Origin: an uncultured Kroppenstedtia sp.
GTDB lineage: Bacteria > Bacillota > Bacilli > Thermoactinomycetales > DSM-45169
NCBI GenBank assembly: GCA_959600065.1
Contig: CAUGKZ010000067.1
Location: forward strand, 1 to 7,769
Direction: 5' to 3'
Length of the DNA stretch: 7,769 nucleotides
The notes below the pieces were generated by a model. It had not been told where the DNA came from. It saw only the letters and a program-made list of their open reading frames with translations, and ran no database searches. The translations under genes and the position numbers were made by a program. Every line of letters starts with the position of its first letter. The stretch's first letter is position 1. Shown here one piece after another: positions 1 to 5,442 of this stretch.

Positions 1-7
1 CAGGGTC

Positions 8-72
8 GGGATGGTGGGGCGGCGGAGAGCCTTTGCGTTTTTTGCAAGAGATCGGGGCCGTCCCACCATCCC
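8..72. repeat. Long imperfect inverted repeat (16-bp stem)
   Basis: Bases 8-23 (GGGATGGTGGGGCGGC) pair with 57-72 (GCCGTCCCACCATCCC) over 16 positions with a single G-T wobble. A smaller inner stem, TTGC at 33-36 with GCAA at 44-47, lies inside the loop. Outside the main stem, GGG at 3-5 could also pair with CCC at 76-78. Neither strand has a T-run directly after the stem, so it does not read as a standard intrinsic terminator. It could be the end of a small mobile or REP-like repeat, or a structured RNA at the tail of a gene outside the window. The palindrome is certain; its role is not. Confidence 0.6.
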
Positions 73-424
73 CGTCCCCACAAGCAATATTCCCAGTTGA
101 TCGGCGCGGGTCACAAACCATCGAGTATGTTGTGGTTTTAGCGGCTGGAGCCGCTCATCTGTCTGAGTGATGTGAGGATTGTTTTTTTAGCCAAGATGTT
201 GTCGCGGGGGTGGGTGGGGTGCTATTGACACTTTGTTCATTGTGTGAAGCAGAAATCGTAGATGTGTAGCAGTTGGAAGATTGGCTCCTTTATGACAAGG
301 GATCCACGCCTTTTGGGTTATTGTTTCGGATCGGCAGGATTTTATAAACTAGAATTAGAACTTATCTTGGTGAATAACTTTTTTGAGGATCTGGATGTAA
401 TTATTCAAGGAGTGAATCGCCGAC
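73..424. other. Gene-free stretch upstream of the small ORF
   Basis: No convincing gene is seen. A compact hairpin lies at 140-155 (AGCGGC, loop TGGA, GCCGCT) but has no adjoining T-run. A TTGACA at 225-230 has no good -10 element at the right distance. An ATG-initiated frame of 82 codons from 262 to 510 has no ribosome binding site, and its second half runs antiparallel in logic to the better ORF that begins at 425, so it is not called. Confidence 0.4.
321..348 (+). promoter_or_regulatory. Possible sigma-A promoter for the 425-628 ORF
   Basis: TTGTTT (321-326) and TATAAA (343-348) are separated by 16 bases. The -10 matches consensus at 5 of 6 positions and the -35 at 3 of 6. Transcription would begin near 355, about 70 bases before the ATG. 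The local sequence is A/T-rich, so such matches arise by chance. Confidence 0.25.
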
Positions 425-628
425 ATGCGAATTATCGGGGGAAGCTACCGAGAGTGGAAAAGTCTAGGCGAAGAGGAGCAGATATGCCTTTTCAAGCAGG
501 CCATGGCTGACTACCATTGGAAAATGTCGCGGTTAGACCGCGAAAAACAGAAGCCATATGCATCCAGACTGATCGATTTCAGTGGACTCAACCATTGTTA
601 TCCGATCCAAGACAAGATTTTGCACTAA
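425..628 (+). CDS. Hypothetical small protein (67 aa)
   Basis: This encodes a soluble, strongly polar 67-residue protein that I do not recognise. It is rich in Glu, Lys, Arg and Gln, has Trp at residues 11 and 32, and has two Cys (21 and 58). There is no signal peptide, membrane segment or known motif. The start is ATG at 425, preceded by AAGGAG at 407-412; the 12-base spacing is on the long side. An in-frame TGA at 413-415 rules out an earlier start. The main support is context: a textbook terminator begins 29 bases after the stop codon, and a weak promoter lies upstream. The composition looks more protein-like than that of the two overlapping frames (262-510 and 517-768), the second of which runs through the terminator. 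It could still be a decayed gene fragment. Confidence 0.45.
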   Translation: MRIIGGSYREWKSLGEEEQICLFKQAMADYHWKMSRLDREKQKPYASRLIDFSGLNHCYPIQDKILH

Positions 629-657
629 TCATTTATTTGGCCATTTCTTATGGGACT

Positions 658-690
658 GCCACTCTTCCGAGGGAAGGGTGGCTTTTTTTT
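658..690 (+). terminator. Strong Rho-independent terminator
   Basis: GCCACTCTTCC (658-668) pairs with GGAAGGGTGGC (672-682) over 11 bp with one T-G wobble and a 3-base loop (GAG), followed directly by eight T (683-690). It closes the transcript of the small ORF ending at 628 and separates it from the DUF4397 gene. Confidence 0.9.
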
Positions 691-801
691 GCTGAAAAAA
701 GTGGAGAACACCCGAAGTTTGATAAACACCTCACCCCGAAAGGAAGAACCTGGACCTTTTCCGCATAGGCTGTATGGAACGATAGGATCGGAGGGGAAAG
801 G

Positions 802-1374
802 ATGGACGGGAAGAAGGAAATGAAACAGGCTTTGGAGAAAGCCCATCTGTATGGATTGCTGGCAGAGTATTATAAATATCATGATCCCGAGTTGGTGATA
901 CATTATTATCAAAAGCACTTCAAATACACGCGAAAAGTGGCAGTCATGGCTTGGAACTCGGCAGGAAAGCAATGGGAAAAAGGAAAAACGACTTCTTCCC
1001 CGCGATCTGCGCTGTCGTCAGGCACTTCATCCCGCCTCCGGGTGATCCACGCCTCCCCTGATGCGCCGGCAATGGAGGTGCAGATGGACGGAGGGCAGAT
1101 CGATTGGAGATTAACCTTCGGCCAAGTCTCCCATGATCAGTTGATTTCGAGCGGGAGTCACCAGGTGGAACTGTATGGAGTGGAGGGACAGGGAGAACCG
1201 ATGGCTAGCAAAGCAATTTCTCTGGAACCGGGGAAGGGTTATACCCTGCTAGTGGTCAACCAGTTGAAGGATCTGGAGTTGCAGCTGATCCACGATCAGC
1301 CGGAAGACAGAGAGAGGATGTCAAAAAATCAGTCCGGTTCCTCTCTCCCCCAGATGTCTCGGCAGGAGTTTTGA
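802..1374 (+). CDS. DUF4397 domain-containing protein
   Basis: This 190-aa protein has a helical N-terminal part (about 1-55) rich in Tyr, His and Lys, including YYKYHDPE (23-30) and HYYQKHFKYT (34-43). A Ser/Thr/Gly linker (63-77) follows, then one DUF4397 domain (about 78-165) opening with the family hallmark RVIHASPDAPAMEV (80-93). DUF4397 is a beta-sandwich domain of unknown function found in many Bacilli, often joined to a similar Tyr-rich N-terminus; this comparison is from memory. The last 25 residues are polar and probably unstructured. There is no signal peptide or membrane segment, so it should be cytosolic or, less likely, a spore-layer protein. The start is ATG 802, with GGAGG at 790-794 seven bases upstream. 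It appears monocistronic: a terminator lies before it and no gene follows for about 700 bases. A CATAGGCT at 764-771 faintly resembles a sporulation -10 element but lacks a convincing partner. Confidence 0.85.
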   Translation: MDGKKEMKQALEKAHLYGLLAEYYKYHDPELVIHYYQKHFKYTRKVAVMAWNSAGKQWEKGKTTSSPRSALSSGTSSRLRVIHASPDAPAMEVQMDGGQIDWRLTFGQVSHDQLISSGSHQVELYGVEGQGEPMASKAISLEPGKGYTLLVVNQLKDLELQLIHDQPEDRERMSKNQSGSSLPQMSRQEF

Positions 1375-2093
1375 TCCCCTGGAGGAGATGTGCTCTTGCT
1401 TGGGAGATTTACCATAGGAAAGGAGATGTCTAGATAAGTATCAGTGGAACTTGTAACGGTTGTTCTATTCAGACTTTTCTCCGGAAAGAAAATGCTAACA
1501 TCAGAATTCTCAGTAGACCTGTTCCAAATGGATAAATGAGAGGAGAGGAAAGAACAGAGAAGGCCAGCCATATATCCAATCGGTATAGTGACCAAATCTA
1601 TTTCCAAAACCCGCGGAGCTAAATGAATTTGTAAATAAGTTCGATACTCAAATTCTTCTTGACGGTAAGTGCCATCTGATCTAACGGTATACATGCGAAA
1701 TTTCTGGGACTCTTTTATCCCTTTCGAGTCCCAGTTACATAAGTGGTATGTGTGTTGCGTTTTCAGGGTAGCATTACAGCACATATGAAATCAGGGATTA
1801 AACATCTGATAGATGACGGAGAGATTTCGATGGAAGAGATTTTAATGACGATTTTACAGATACTACCAGAGTGATTGAGGAGATATGTGGAAGAAGATAG
1901 AAAGACAATCTTGCATTAATCCACGGTGATTGATTGCCCTCCTCATATCAATCAAGTGGATAGCGGTTTTATGTTGAGAGTACGTGGGATCGATCCTCAA
2001 CAATGGTGATGTTAATATCTGACTATTAACCGATTTGATAAAGCTTGGATTCCTAACATCATCTCTTTGGAGATAAATTAAAATAAAGATTTT
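1375..2093. other. Gene-poor, hairpin-rich A/T-rich region
   Basis: No gene is defensible across these 719 bases. On the minus strand an open frame spans 1784 to 1329 (151 codons); it has no ribosome binding site and runs into the end of the DUF4397 gene. Its N-terminal half (from an internal ATG at about 1694) reads plausibly, with a hydrophobic stretch, but the other two minus frames look equally protein-like there. On the plus strand, GGAGAG at 1819-1824 precedes ATG 1830, which opens only a 14-codon ORF (1830-1874). Structure includes a 9-bp perfect inverted repeat at 1704-1734, a hairpin at 1930-1955 (TTGATTG/CAATCAA) with outer CCAC/GTGG at 1921-1924 and 1956-1959, and the 10-base palindrome GGATCGATCC at 1987-1996. 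It may be a graveyard of decayed genes or host a non-coding RNA. Confidence 0.45.
1704..1734. repeat. Perfect 9-bp inverted repeat with 13-base loop
   Basis: CTGGGACTC (1704-1712) and GAGTCCCAG (1726-1734) are exact reverse complements around a 13-base loop. On the plus strand the loop starts with TTTT, but no T-run follows the stem on either strand, so terminator function is unlikely. It could be an operator or an RNA hairpin, and there is no neighbouring gene to assign it to. Confidence 0.5.
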
Positions 2094-2417
2094 GTGGCTA
2101 AATTGCTAGGGGTAGATAGAGAGGCACTATCAATTCCGACAAAACTATCCCAGCGAACCGGTAAGAAAAAAGGTGTATCCTCTTGCACAGCCGAAGTTTC
2201 AAAAAAATATTCTGCATCGGTTGCTTATTCTACAACATGGGCTACCTCAACAGTAACGTATGGTAGTGGGAGTACCTTCAGTGTTACTGCTCCTCAATTT
2301 GTAAATAATGGAGATGGGACTGAAATGCATAATTTTGGCCTTCCTGGTATTTTGATTCTAGTTGTTACGTTGGTTTTGGTTTACTTTGTGCTTCGTTCTC
2401 TTATAAGAAAAAGATGA
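2094..2417 (+). CDS. Ser/Thr-rich small protein with C-terminal membrane helix
   Basis: This 107-aa protein is not recognised. It has a charged N-terminal part (1-28, including AKLLGVDREAL and a KKK cluster at 24-26). A Ser/Thr/Tyr-rich middle follows, with 18 Ser or Thr in residues 29-68. Then comes one strongly hydrophobic helix (about 83-100) and a basic tail ending RKR. The layout recalls a surface protein held by a C-terminal anchor, or a peptide precursor, but there is no LPxTG motif. GTG 2094 is the only usual start after the in-frame TAA at 2079-2081, and it lacks a ribosome binding site: GGAG at 2069-2072 is 21 bases away. An alternative is ATG 2325 (residue 78), 11 bases after GGAG (2310-2313), which gives a 30-aa membrane peptide beginning MHNFGLPG. 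A terminator 12 bases after the stop shows the region is a transcript end. Confidence 0.5.
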   Translation: MAKLLGVDREALSIPTKLSQRTGKKKGVSSCTAEVSKKYSASVAYSTTWATSTVTYGSGSTFSVTAPQFVNNGDGTEMHNFGLPGILILVVTLVLVYFVLRSLIRKR

Positions 2418-2428
2418 CAAGTAACTTG

Positions 2429-2459
2429 AACAGCCTCATCACGGGGCTGTTTTTGTTTT
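2429..2459 (+). terminator. Rho-independent terminator
   Basis: AACAGCCTC (2429-2437) pairs with GGGGCTGTT (2443-2451) over 9 bp with one T-G wobble and a 5-base loop (ATCAC). The stem runs into the tract TTTTTGTTTT (2450-2459). It lies 11 bases after the TGA of the Ser/Thr-rich ORF and most likely ends its transcript. Confidence 0.85.
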
Positions 2460-2555
2460 CCTTTGTGGATCGAATGGGTTCTATATGGGATTGTGTACAG
2501 GTAAAGTTCAAGAGGTTTTTGGGGTTTGAACGTGACCCCTGCTTGATTTCTACGA

Positions 2556-2581
2556 AAAAAGCCCAAGGGAGTCGGCTCTTT
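2556..2581 (-). terminator. Possible minus-strand terminator hairpin
   Basis: Read on the minus strand, AAAGAGCC (2581 to 2574) pairs with GGCTTTTT (2563 to 2556) with one G-T wobble and a 10-base loop, and the T-run extends to 2555. On the plus strand the stem is followed only by a short T stretch. No convincing minus-strand gene lies at higher coordinates to be terminated here, so this may be a relic. Confidence 0.3.
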
Positions 2582-2665
2582 CCGACCGTGATCGTGGTGG
2601 AATCGAGAGCTTCGATGGGAAATGGGAGAGAAAGCGTTCGTCGAACATTCCGCCCCGATCGCTGA

Positions 2666-2788
2666 ATGAGTGGTATGGAGAATCCTTTGAAGCATCTACC
2701 ACAGTACTTTATCTACTTTGTGATGTGGGTCATGTTTTTTCAGAGCATTGGCTCATCCATTTACTTGTATAAATCGAGAAAGATTTAA
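2666..2788 (+). CDS. Doubtful 40-aa hydrophobic ORF
   Basis: ATG 2666, directly after an in-frame TGA, opens a 40-residue frame. It has a short polar beginning (MSGMENPLKHLPQ), a hydrophobic aromatic-rich segment (about 14-34) and a basic tail (YKSRKI), as in single-pass small membrane proteins. There is no ribosome binding site before ATG 2666 or before the alternative ATG at 2675. The segment LPQYFIYFVMWVMFF also faintly resembles the N-terminal region of IS4-type transposases, so it could be a transposase scrap. It overlaps another equally open frame, which weakens the call. Confidence 0.2.
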   Translation: MSGMENPLKHLPQYFIYFVMWVMFFQSIGSSIYLYKSRKI

Positions 2789-2836
2789 AGTCTCCCTCAA
2801 TCGAAAAAAATTTGCTCAAAAAGTCATAAATAGATG

Positions 2837-2865
2837 TTTCAAATACGGGAAATGGGGAATATAAA
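2837..2865 (+). promoter_or_regulatory. Likely sigma-A promoter for the 60-aa ORF
   Basis: TTTCAA (2837-2842) and TATAAA (2860-2865) are 17 bases apart. The -10 matches consensus at 5 of 6 positions and the -35 is moderate. Transcription would start around 2872, about 48 bases before the ATG at 2920. Confidence 0.4.
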
Positions 2866-2919
2866 TAATAGTTGCTCAGAAACATTGAGACTCCAAATTC
2901 TCATGAAAGGTTGATTTCT

Positions 2920-3102
2920 ATGTTTGGCAACATGATTAGAAGGCTGCTGAAAAAGGAAGTTCGAATTCATTCCCATATAGTGAAGCCCTTGAAACATCAG
3001 GGGATTTATAAATATCATGAGTATCTGAGGTATCTGGTCAAAGAAGAGAAGAGAAAACAATTGCCCCCGATGGAATGGCAGGAAGAACAAAGGGGAGCAT
3101 AA
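2920..3102 (+). CDS. Hypothetical basic small protein (60 aa)
   Basis: This is a very basic, probably helical 60-residue protein. It has the runs RRLLKKEVR (7-15) and KEEKRKQL (42-49), a Tyr/His-rich centre (GIYKYHEYLRYL), and an acidic-ending tail (EWQEEQRGA). It has no signal peptide, no membrane segment and no recognised family; nucleic-acid or membrane-surface binding is possible from charge alone. ATG 2920 is chosen because GAAAGG (2905-2910) lies 9 bases upstream; extending to TTG 2872 would add 16 residues without a ribosome binding site. A promoter-like pair (2837-2865) and a strong terminator (3154-3200) make it a self-contained unit. A 15-codon ORF at 3108-3155, with GGGGAG 10 bases before its ATG, lies between it and the terminator. 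Confidence 0.55.
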   Translation: MFGNMIRRLLKKEVRIHSHIVKPLKHQGIYKYHEYLRYLVKEEKRKQLPPMEWQEEQRGA

Positions 3103-3153
3103 GGTACATGAACTTAACTGAAGAGAACTGTCGGTGGATCAGATTGAAGATAT

Positions 3154-3200
3154 AACGACCTTTCCCGGGAAATGACAAGGGGAAAGGTCGTTTAGTTTTT
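3154..3200 (+). terminator. Rho-independent terminator with 13-bp stem
   Basis: AACGACCTTTCCC (3154-3166) and GGGAAAGGTCGTT (3180-3192) are perfect reverse complements, with a 13-base loop. The stem is followed by TAGTTTTT, giving a broken T-tract up to 3200. It ends the small-protein transcript and isolates the ecs operon from upstream reading. Confidence 0.85.
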
Positions 3201-3283
3201 GTAAGGATCTCCTCAGCACTCTTTACCCATCAAAAGCAGGATCTTCATACTCTTTCCAGAAAACAGTTAGATGATCAACGAAG

Positions 3284-3313
3284 CTGCAAGGTTCCACTTA
3301 GGATCTGTATACT
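3284..3313 (+). promoter_or_regulatory. Possible promoter of the ecsAB operon
   Basis: A good -10 element, TATACT (3308-3313), follows a weak -35 (CTGCAA, 3284-3289) at 18-base spacing. Transcription would begin near 3320, just upstream of the first ribosome binding site (3321-3326). The preceding terminator at 3154-3200 means a promoter is needed in this interval. Confidence 0.35.
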
Positions 3314-3381
3314 GAAAAGCAGGGAGAATCACAATGTATATCTATCACGGACTCAACGGAAGGAATGGGGAGGGGGAAGAG

Positions 3382-4098
3382 ATGAAGGTCTTGGAAGTAG
3401 AGATTAAAGCAGCGGGATATGAAGCTTCTCGCCCTATCATACAAGATCTTGCTTTTTCTGTTGGCGCAGGAGAGCTAGTGGGACTGATCGGTCCCAACGG
3501 TGCCGGTAAAAGCACGACCGTGAAGGCGATCCTGGGTTTATTGAAGGAGTGTCGGGGAGAGATCCGGTTTACCGGGGAGACGAAGCGGTATGCCTATGTG
3601 CCGGAACAGCCCGTCACACTGGAGGGTCTCACGCTGGAGGAGCACCTAGAGTTGGCGGCGGCGGCTTTTCAGCTTACGTCGGAGGCTCGGCGAAAACGGT
3701 CGGAGGAACTGTTAAACTCCTTTGCTTTGCAGGGGGTACGTCATGAATATCCGGAGCGCTTTTCCAAAGGGATGCGGCAGAAGATGATGTTGCTGCTGGC
3801 TTTCCTGATCGAACCGGAAGTGTTGATCATCGATGAACCCTTTGTGGGATTGGATCCACGGGCGACGCAAACTTTTCTCAGATGGATGGAGCGTCAACGC
3901 AAACAGGGAACAGGCGTGTTGATGTCCACGCATGTATTGGATACGGCGGAGCGGATCTGCGACTCTTTTCTTTTACTCGATGGGGGAAGACAGGTCGCCG
4001 CTGGCAGTATGGAGGCGATCCGGGAGCAGAGCGGACTGACAGAAGGGACGTTGCTGGATTGCTTTGGCCGTCTGGCTGGGGAGGAAACCAACGGATGA
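3382..4098 (+). CDS. ecsA: EcsA-like ABC transporter ATP-binding protein
   Basis: This is the 238-aa cytosolic ATPase subunit of an EcsAB-type ABC transporter. In order it shows Walker A GPNGAGKST (37-45), a Q-loop region YVPEQP (72-77), the signature FSKGMRQK (127-134) in place of LSGGQ, Walker B LIIDEP (148-153), the D-loop GLDP (156-159) and the switch His in MSTH (184). FSKGM and the STHVLDTAERICDSF segment closely match Bacillus EcsA as I remember it. Length fits the family (about 247 aa). Start: ATG 3382 has GGAGG (3369-3373) 8 bases upstream and begins MKVLEV, where homologues begin. An in-frame ATG at 3334, with GGAG 7 bases before it, would add 16 unusual residues (254 aa). The gene overlaps ecsB by four bases (ATGA), implying translational coupling. 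In Bacillus, Ecs influences secretion, competence and regulated intramembrane proteolysis; the cargo is not settled. Confidence 0.9.
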   Translation: MKVLEVEIKAAGYEASRPIIQDLAFSVGAGELVGLIGPNGAGKSTTVKAILGLLKECRGEIRFTGETKRYAYVPEQPVTLEGLTLEEHLELAAAAFQLTSEARRKRSEELLNSFALQGVRHEYPERFSKGMRQKMMLLLAFLIEPEVLIIDEPFVGLDPRATQTFLRWMERQRKQGTGVLMSTHVLDTAERICDSFLLLDGGRQVAAGSMEAIREQSGLTEGTLLDCFGRLAGEETNG

Positions 4099-5366
4099 CT
4101 CCTTGGGATTTATTCAAGGGGCGGCTGTTTGAAGAGTGGCGCTTTCAATATCGGGTGTGGAGAACTGTACTGGATTGGACGGTGATTCTGTATCTGGGGA
4201 TCCCGGCTCTGGTCTTTTTGTGGATTCAGTACCGCTCGGGCTGGGAAGCGGACAGCTGGATCGGCGATGTCCCCTCCTGGGGCTGGATCGCAATATCCTA
4301 TCTCTTTCTTTGGAGTGGAAAGATCCGACTGGGTTTGCGGGAAGGAGATCTTCTCTTTCTTCGGCAACAGCGAAAGTGGATGCAGACTTTGATGGGATTG
4401 GGACTGGTCTACTCTTTTTTGTTTCATATGTTAGCGACAGGTGGATTCCTTCTGCTCAGCGGGCCACTCTTGATCGGCCACTGGAACCTTTCCCGCGAGG
4501 AAGTGGGGATCTGGGGGGTGTTTTTGCTCCTGGTACGCTGGGATTTGTCCCTTTTCCGCTGTATGTGGGCTTCTGTGGTCCCGGCCTGGAAACGGTGGAT
4601 GGGCTACACTTTTTTCGGAGTGGGGTTGTTTCCGATCTGGGCGGCTTTGGTTCCTTGGAGTTTATCCTCACCGACAGTGACGAAGTTCGGGTGGATCTTG
4701 GCTGCGGTAGTAGCTTGGTTTCTCCTGCGGTGTCGCCTGACTGCAGAAGGACTTTTTCTGGATGATGTGGCGCGGGAACAGGAATACCGGCTCCGTTTTG
4801 TCGCTTGGTTCCTGCAGGGGGGTGGAGTGTTGCCTAGACGGAAAGATTTCCAACCCCGTCGCCCATGGCTGCTGCGACGTTCCCAGCCTTTGTTCCGGCA
4901 GAGAACCTGCGCCGCAATCCTTGCTGAATCGGTCTTGAAACCCTTGCTGCGGCTCGGGAAGCATCTAAGAGTCTACTTGCAGATGGCAGGCCTTCTCCTC
5001 GTCGGAGTTCTCTGGGTACCAGGACCGATGAAGGCAGTAGTTAGTTTGCTTTCCTGGTTTTTGTTTTACTTCTGGGGTAGATCCTGTTGGCGGGAGTTCA
5101 CCTCTTCCACTGGGGTAAGTCTGTTTCCCTGGGAAAAGGGGACGATCCGGGAAGCTTTTCGCATTTATACTTTTTGGGTAACCCTGCCCGGCTTTTCCTT
5201 GATCAGTCTGGGAACGGGTTGGATGTGGTGGGGCTGGGCGGGATTGGTCGTTGGCGCCGTAGCTGGTCCTCTCAGCTGTTGTTTAGGAGCCGAGATCGGT
5301 GGGAGGTGGGCGCATCATCCTTTCCTAGAAAAGAATCGATGGCGAGAGGGTGACTTCTCAAAATAA
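4095..5366 (+). CDS. ecsB: EcsB-like ABC transporter permease
   Basis: This 423-aa membrane subunit should pair with the ATPase encoded just upstream. It begins MTPWDLFKGRLFEEWRFQYR, the polar, aromatic N-terminus typical of EcsB. Hydrophobic helices lie at about 24-46, 59-75, 100-128, 135-150, 166-190, 198-213, 292-308, 311-328, 357-372 and 373-395, and a basic cytosolic loop at about 245-290 is rich in Arg and Pro. Bacillus EcsB is about 408 aa, so this is full length. The start ATG 4095 overlaps the ecsA stop codon (ATGA); the frame is open upstream to 3882, but that part is antiparallel noise inside ecsA. It is very rich in Trp, as expected for a membrane protein. No ecsC follows, unlike the Bacillus subtilis ecsABC order. 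No terminator is seen after it, so the next gene may be co-transcribed. Confidence 0.87.
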   Translation: MTPWDLFKGRLFEEWRFQYRVWRTVLDWTVILYLGIPALVFLWIQYRSGWEADSWIGDVPSWGWIAISYLFLWSGKIRLGLREGDLLFLRQQRKWMQTLMGLGLVYSFLFHMLATGGFLLLSGPLLIGHWNLSREEVGIWGVFLLLVRWDLSLFRCMWASVVPAWKRWMGYTFFGVGLFPIWAALVPWSLSSPTVTKFGWILAAVVAWFLLRCRLTAEGLFLDDVAREQEYRLRFVAWFLQGGGVLPRRKDFQPRRPWLLRRSQPLFRQRTCAAILAESVLKPLLRLGKHLRVYLQMAGLLLVGVLWVPGPMKAVVSLLSWFLFYFWGRSCWREFTSSTGVSLFPWEKGTIREAFRIYTFWVTLPGFSLISLGTGWMWWGWAGLVVGAVAGPLSCCLGAEIGGRWAHHPFLEKNRWREGDFSK

Positions 5367-5442
5367 TATTTATGATTCCCTTGTTTCTGATAATATAAAA
5401 AGGAAGGGACGTACAGACTATCTAGGGACGGGAGGAGATGGC

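Larger units (their letters stand above)
2460..2836. other. Unassigned stretch with overlapping open frames
   Basis: No gene can be assigned with confidence. The frame from 2536 to the TAA at about 2770-2772 stays open for roughly 78 codons on the plus strand. It ends with Trp- and Tyr-containing sequence (NEWYGESFEASTTVLYLL) but has no ATG, GTG or TTG near its beginning, so it could be a gene remnant. A second frame holds the 40-codon hydrophobic ORF at 2666-2788. GTTCAA near 2506 and TTGAAC near 2525 form a short inverted repeat. Decay of an insertion-sequence or phage gene would fit, but no transposase motif is identified. Confidence 0.35.

Noticed and set aside
140..155. Hairpin AGCGGC/GCCGCT as a terminator
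   Set aside because: The nearest T-run on the plus strand is about 25 bases away and none follows on the minus strand.
225..230. TTGACA as the -35 box of a promoter
   Set aside because: No acceptable -10 hexamer occurs 15-19 bases downstream.
262..510. 82-codon ORF upstream of and overlapping the 67-aa ORF
   Set aside because: No ribosome binding site, and its C-terminal third is an out-of-frame reading of the better-supported ORF at 425-628.
1329..1784. Minus-strand ORF of 151 codons
   Set aside because: No ribosome binding site, end overlapping the DUF4397 gene, no known motif, and the other two minus frames over the hydrophobic part look equally protein-like.
1830..2093. A possible pseudogene in the same frame as the 2094-2417 ORF, opening at ATG 1830 behind GGAGAG and broken by stops
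   Set aside because: There are six stop codons in about 88 codons, close to what random A/T-rich sequence gives, and no recognisable protein motif joins the pieces.
3882..4094. Upstream extension of the ecsB frame within ecsA
   Set aside because: It overlaps the conserved Walker B to H-loop part of ecsA, has no family similarity, and the ATGA-coupled ATG 4095 gives the expected EcsB N-terminus.
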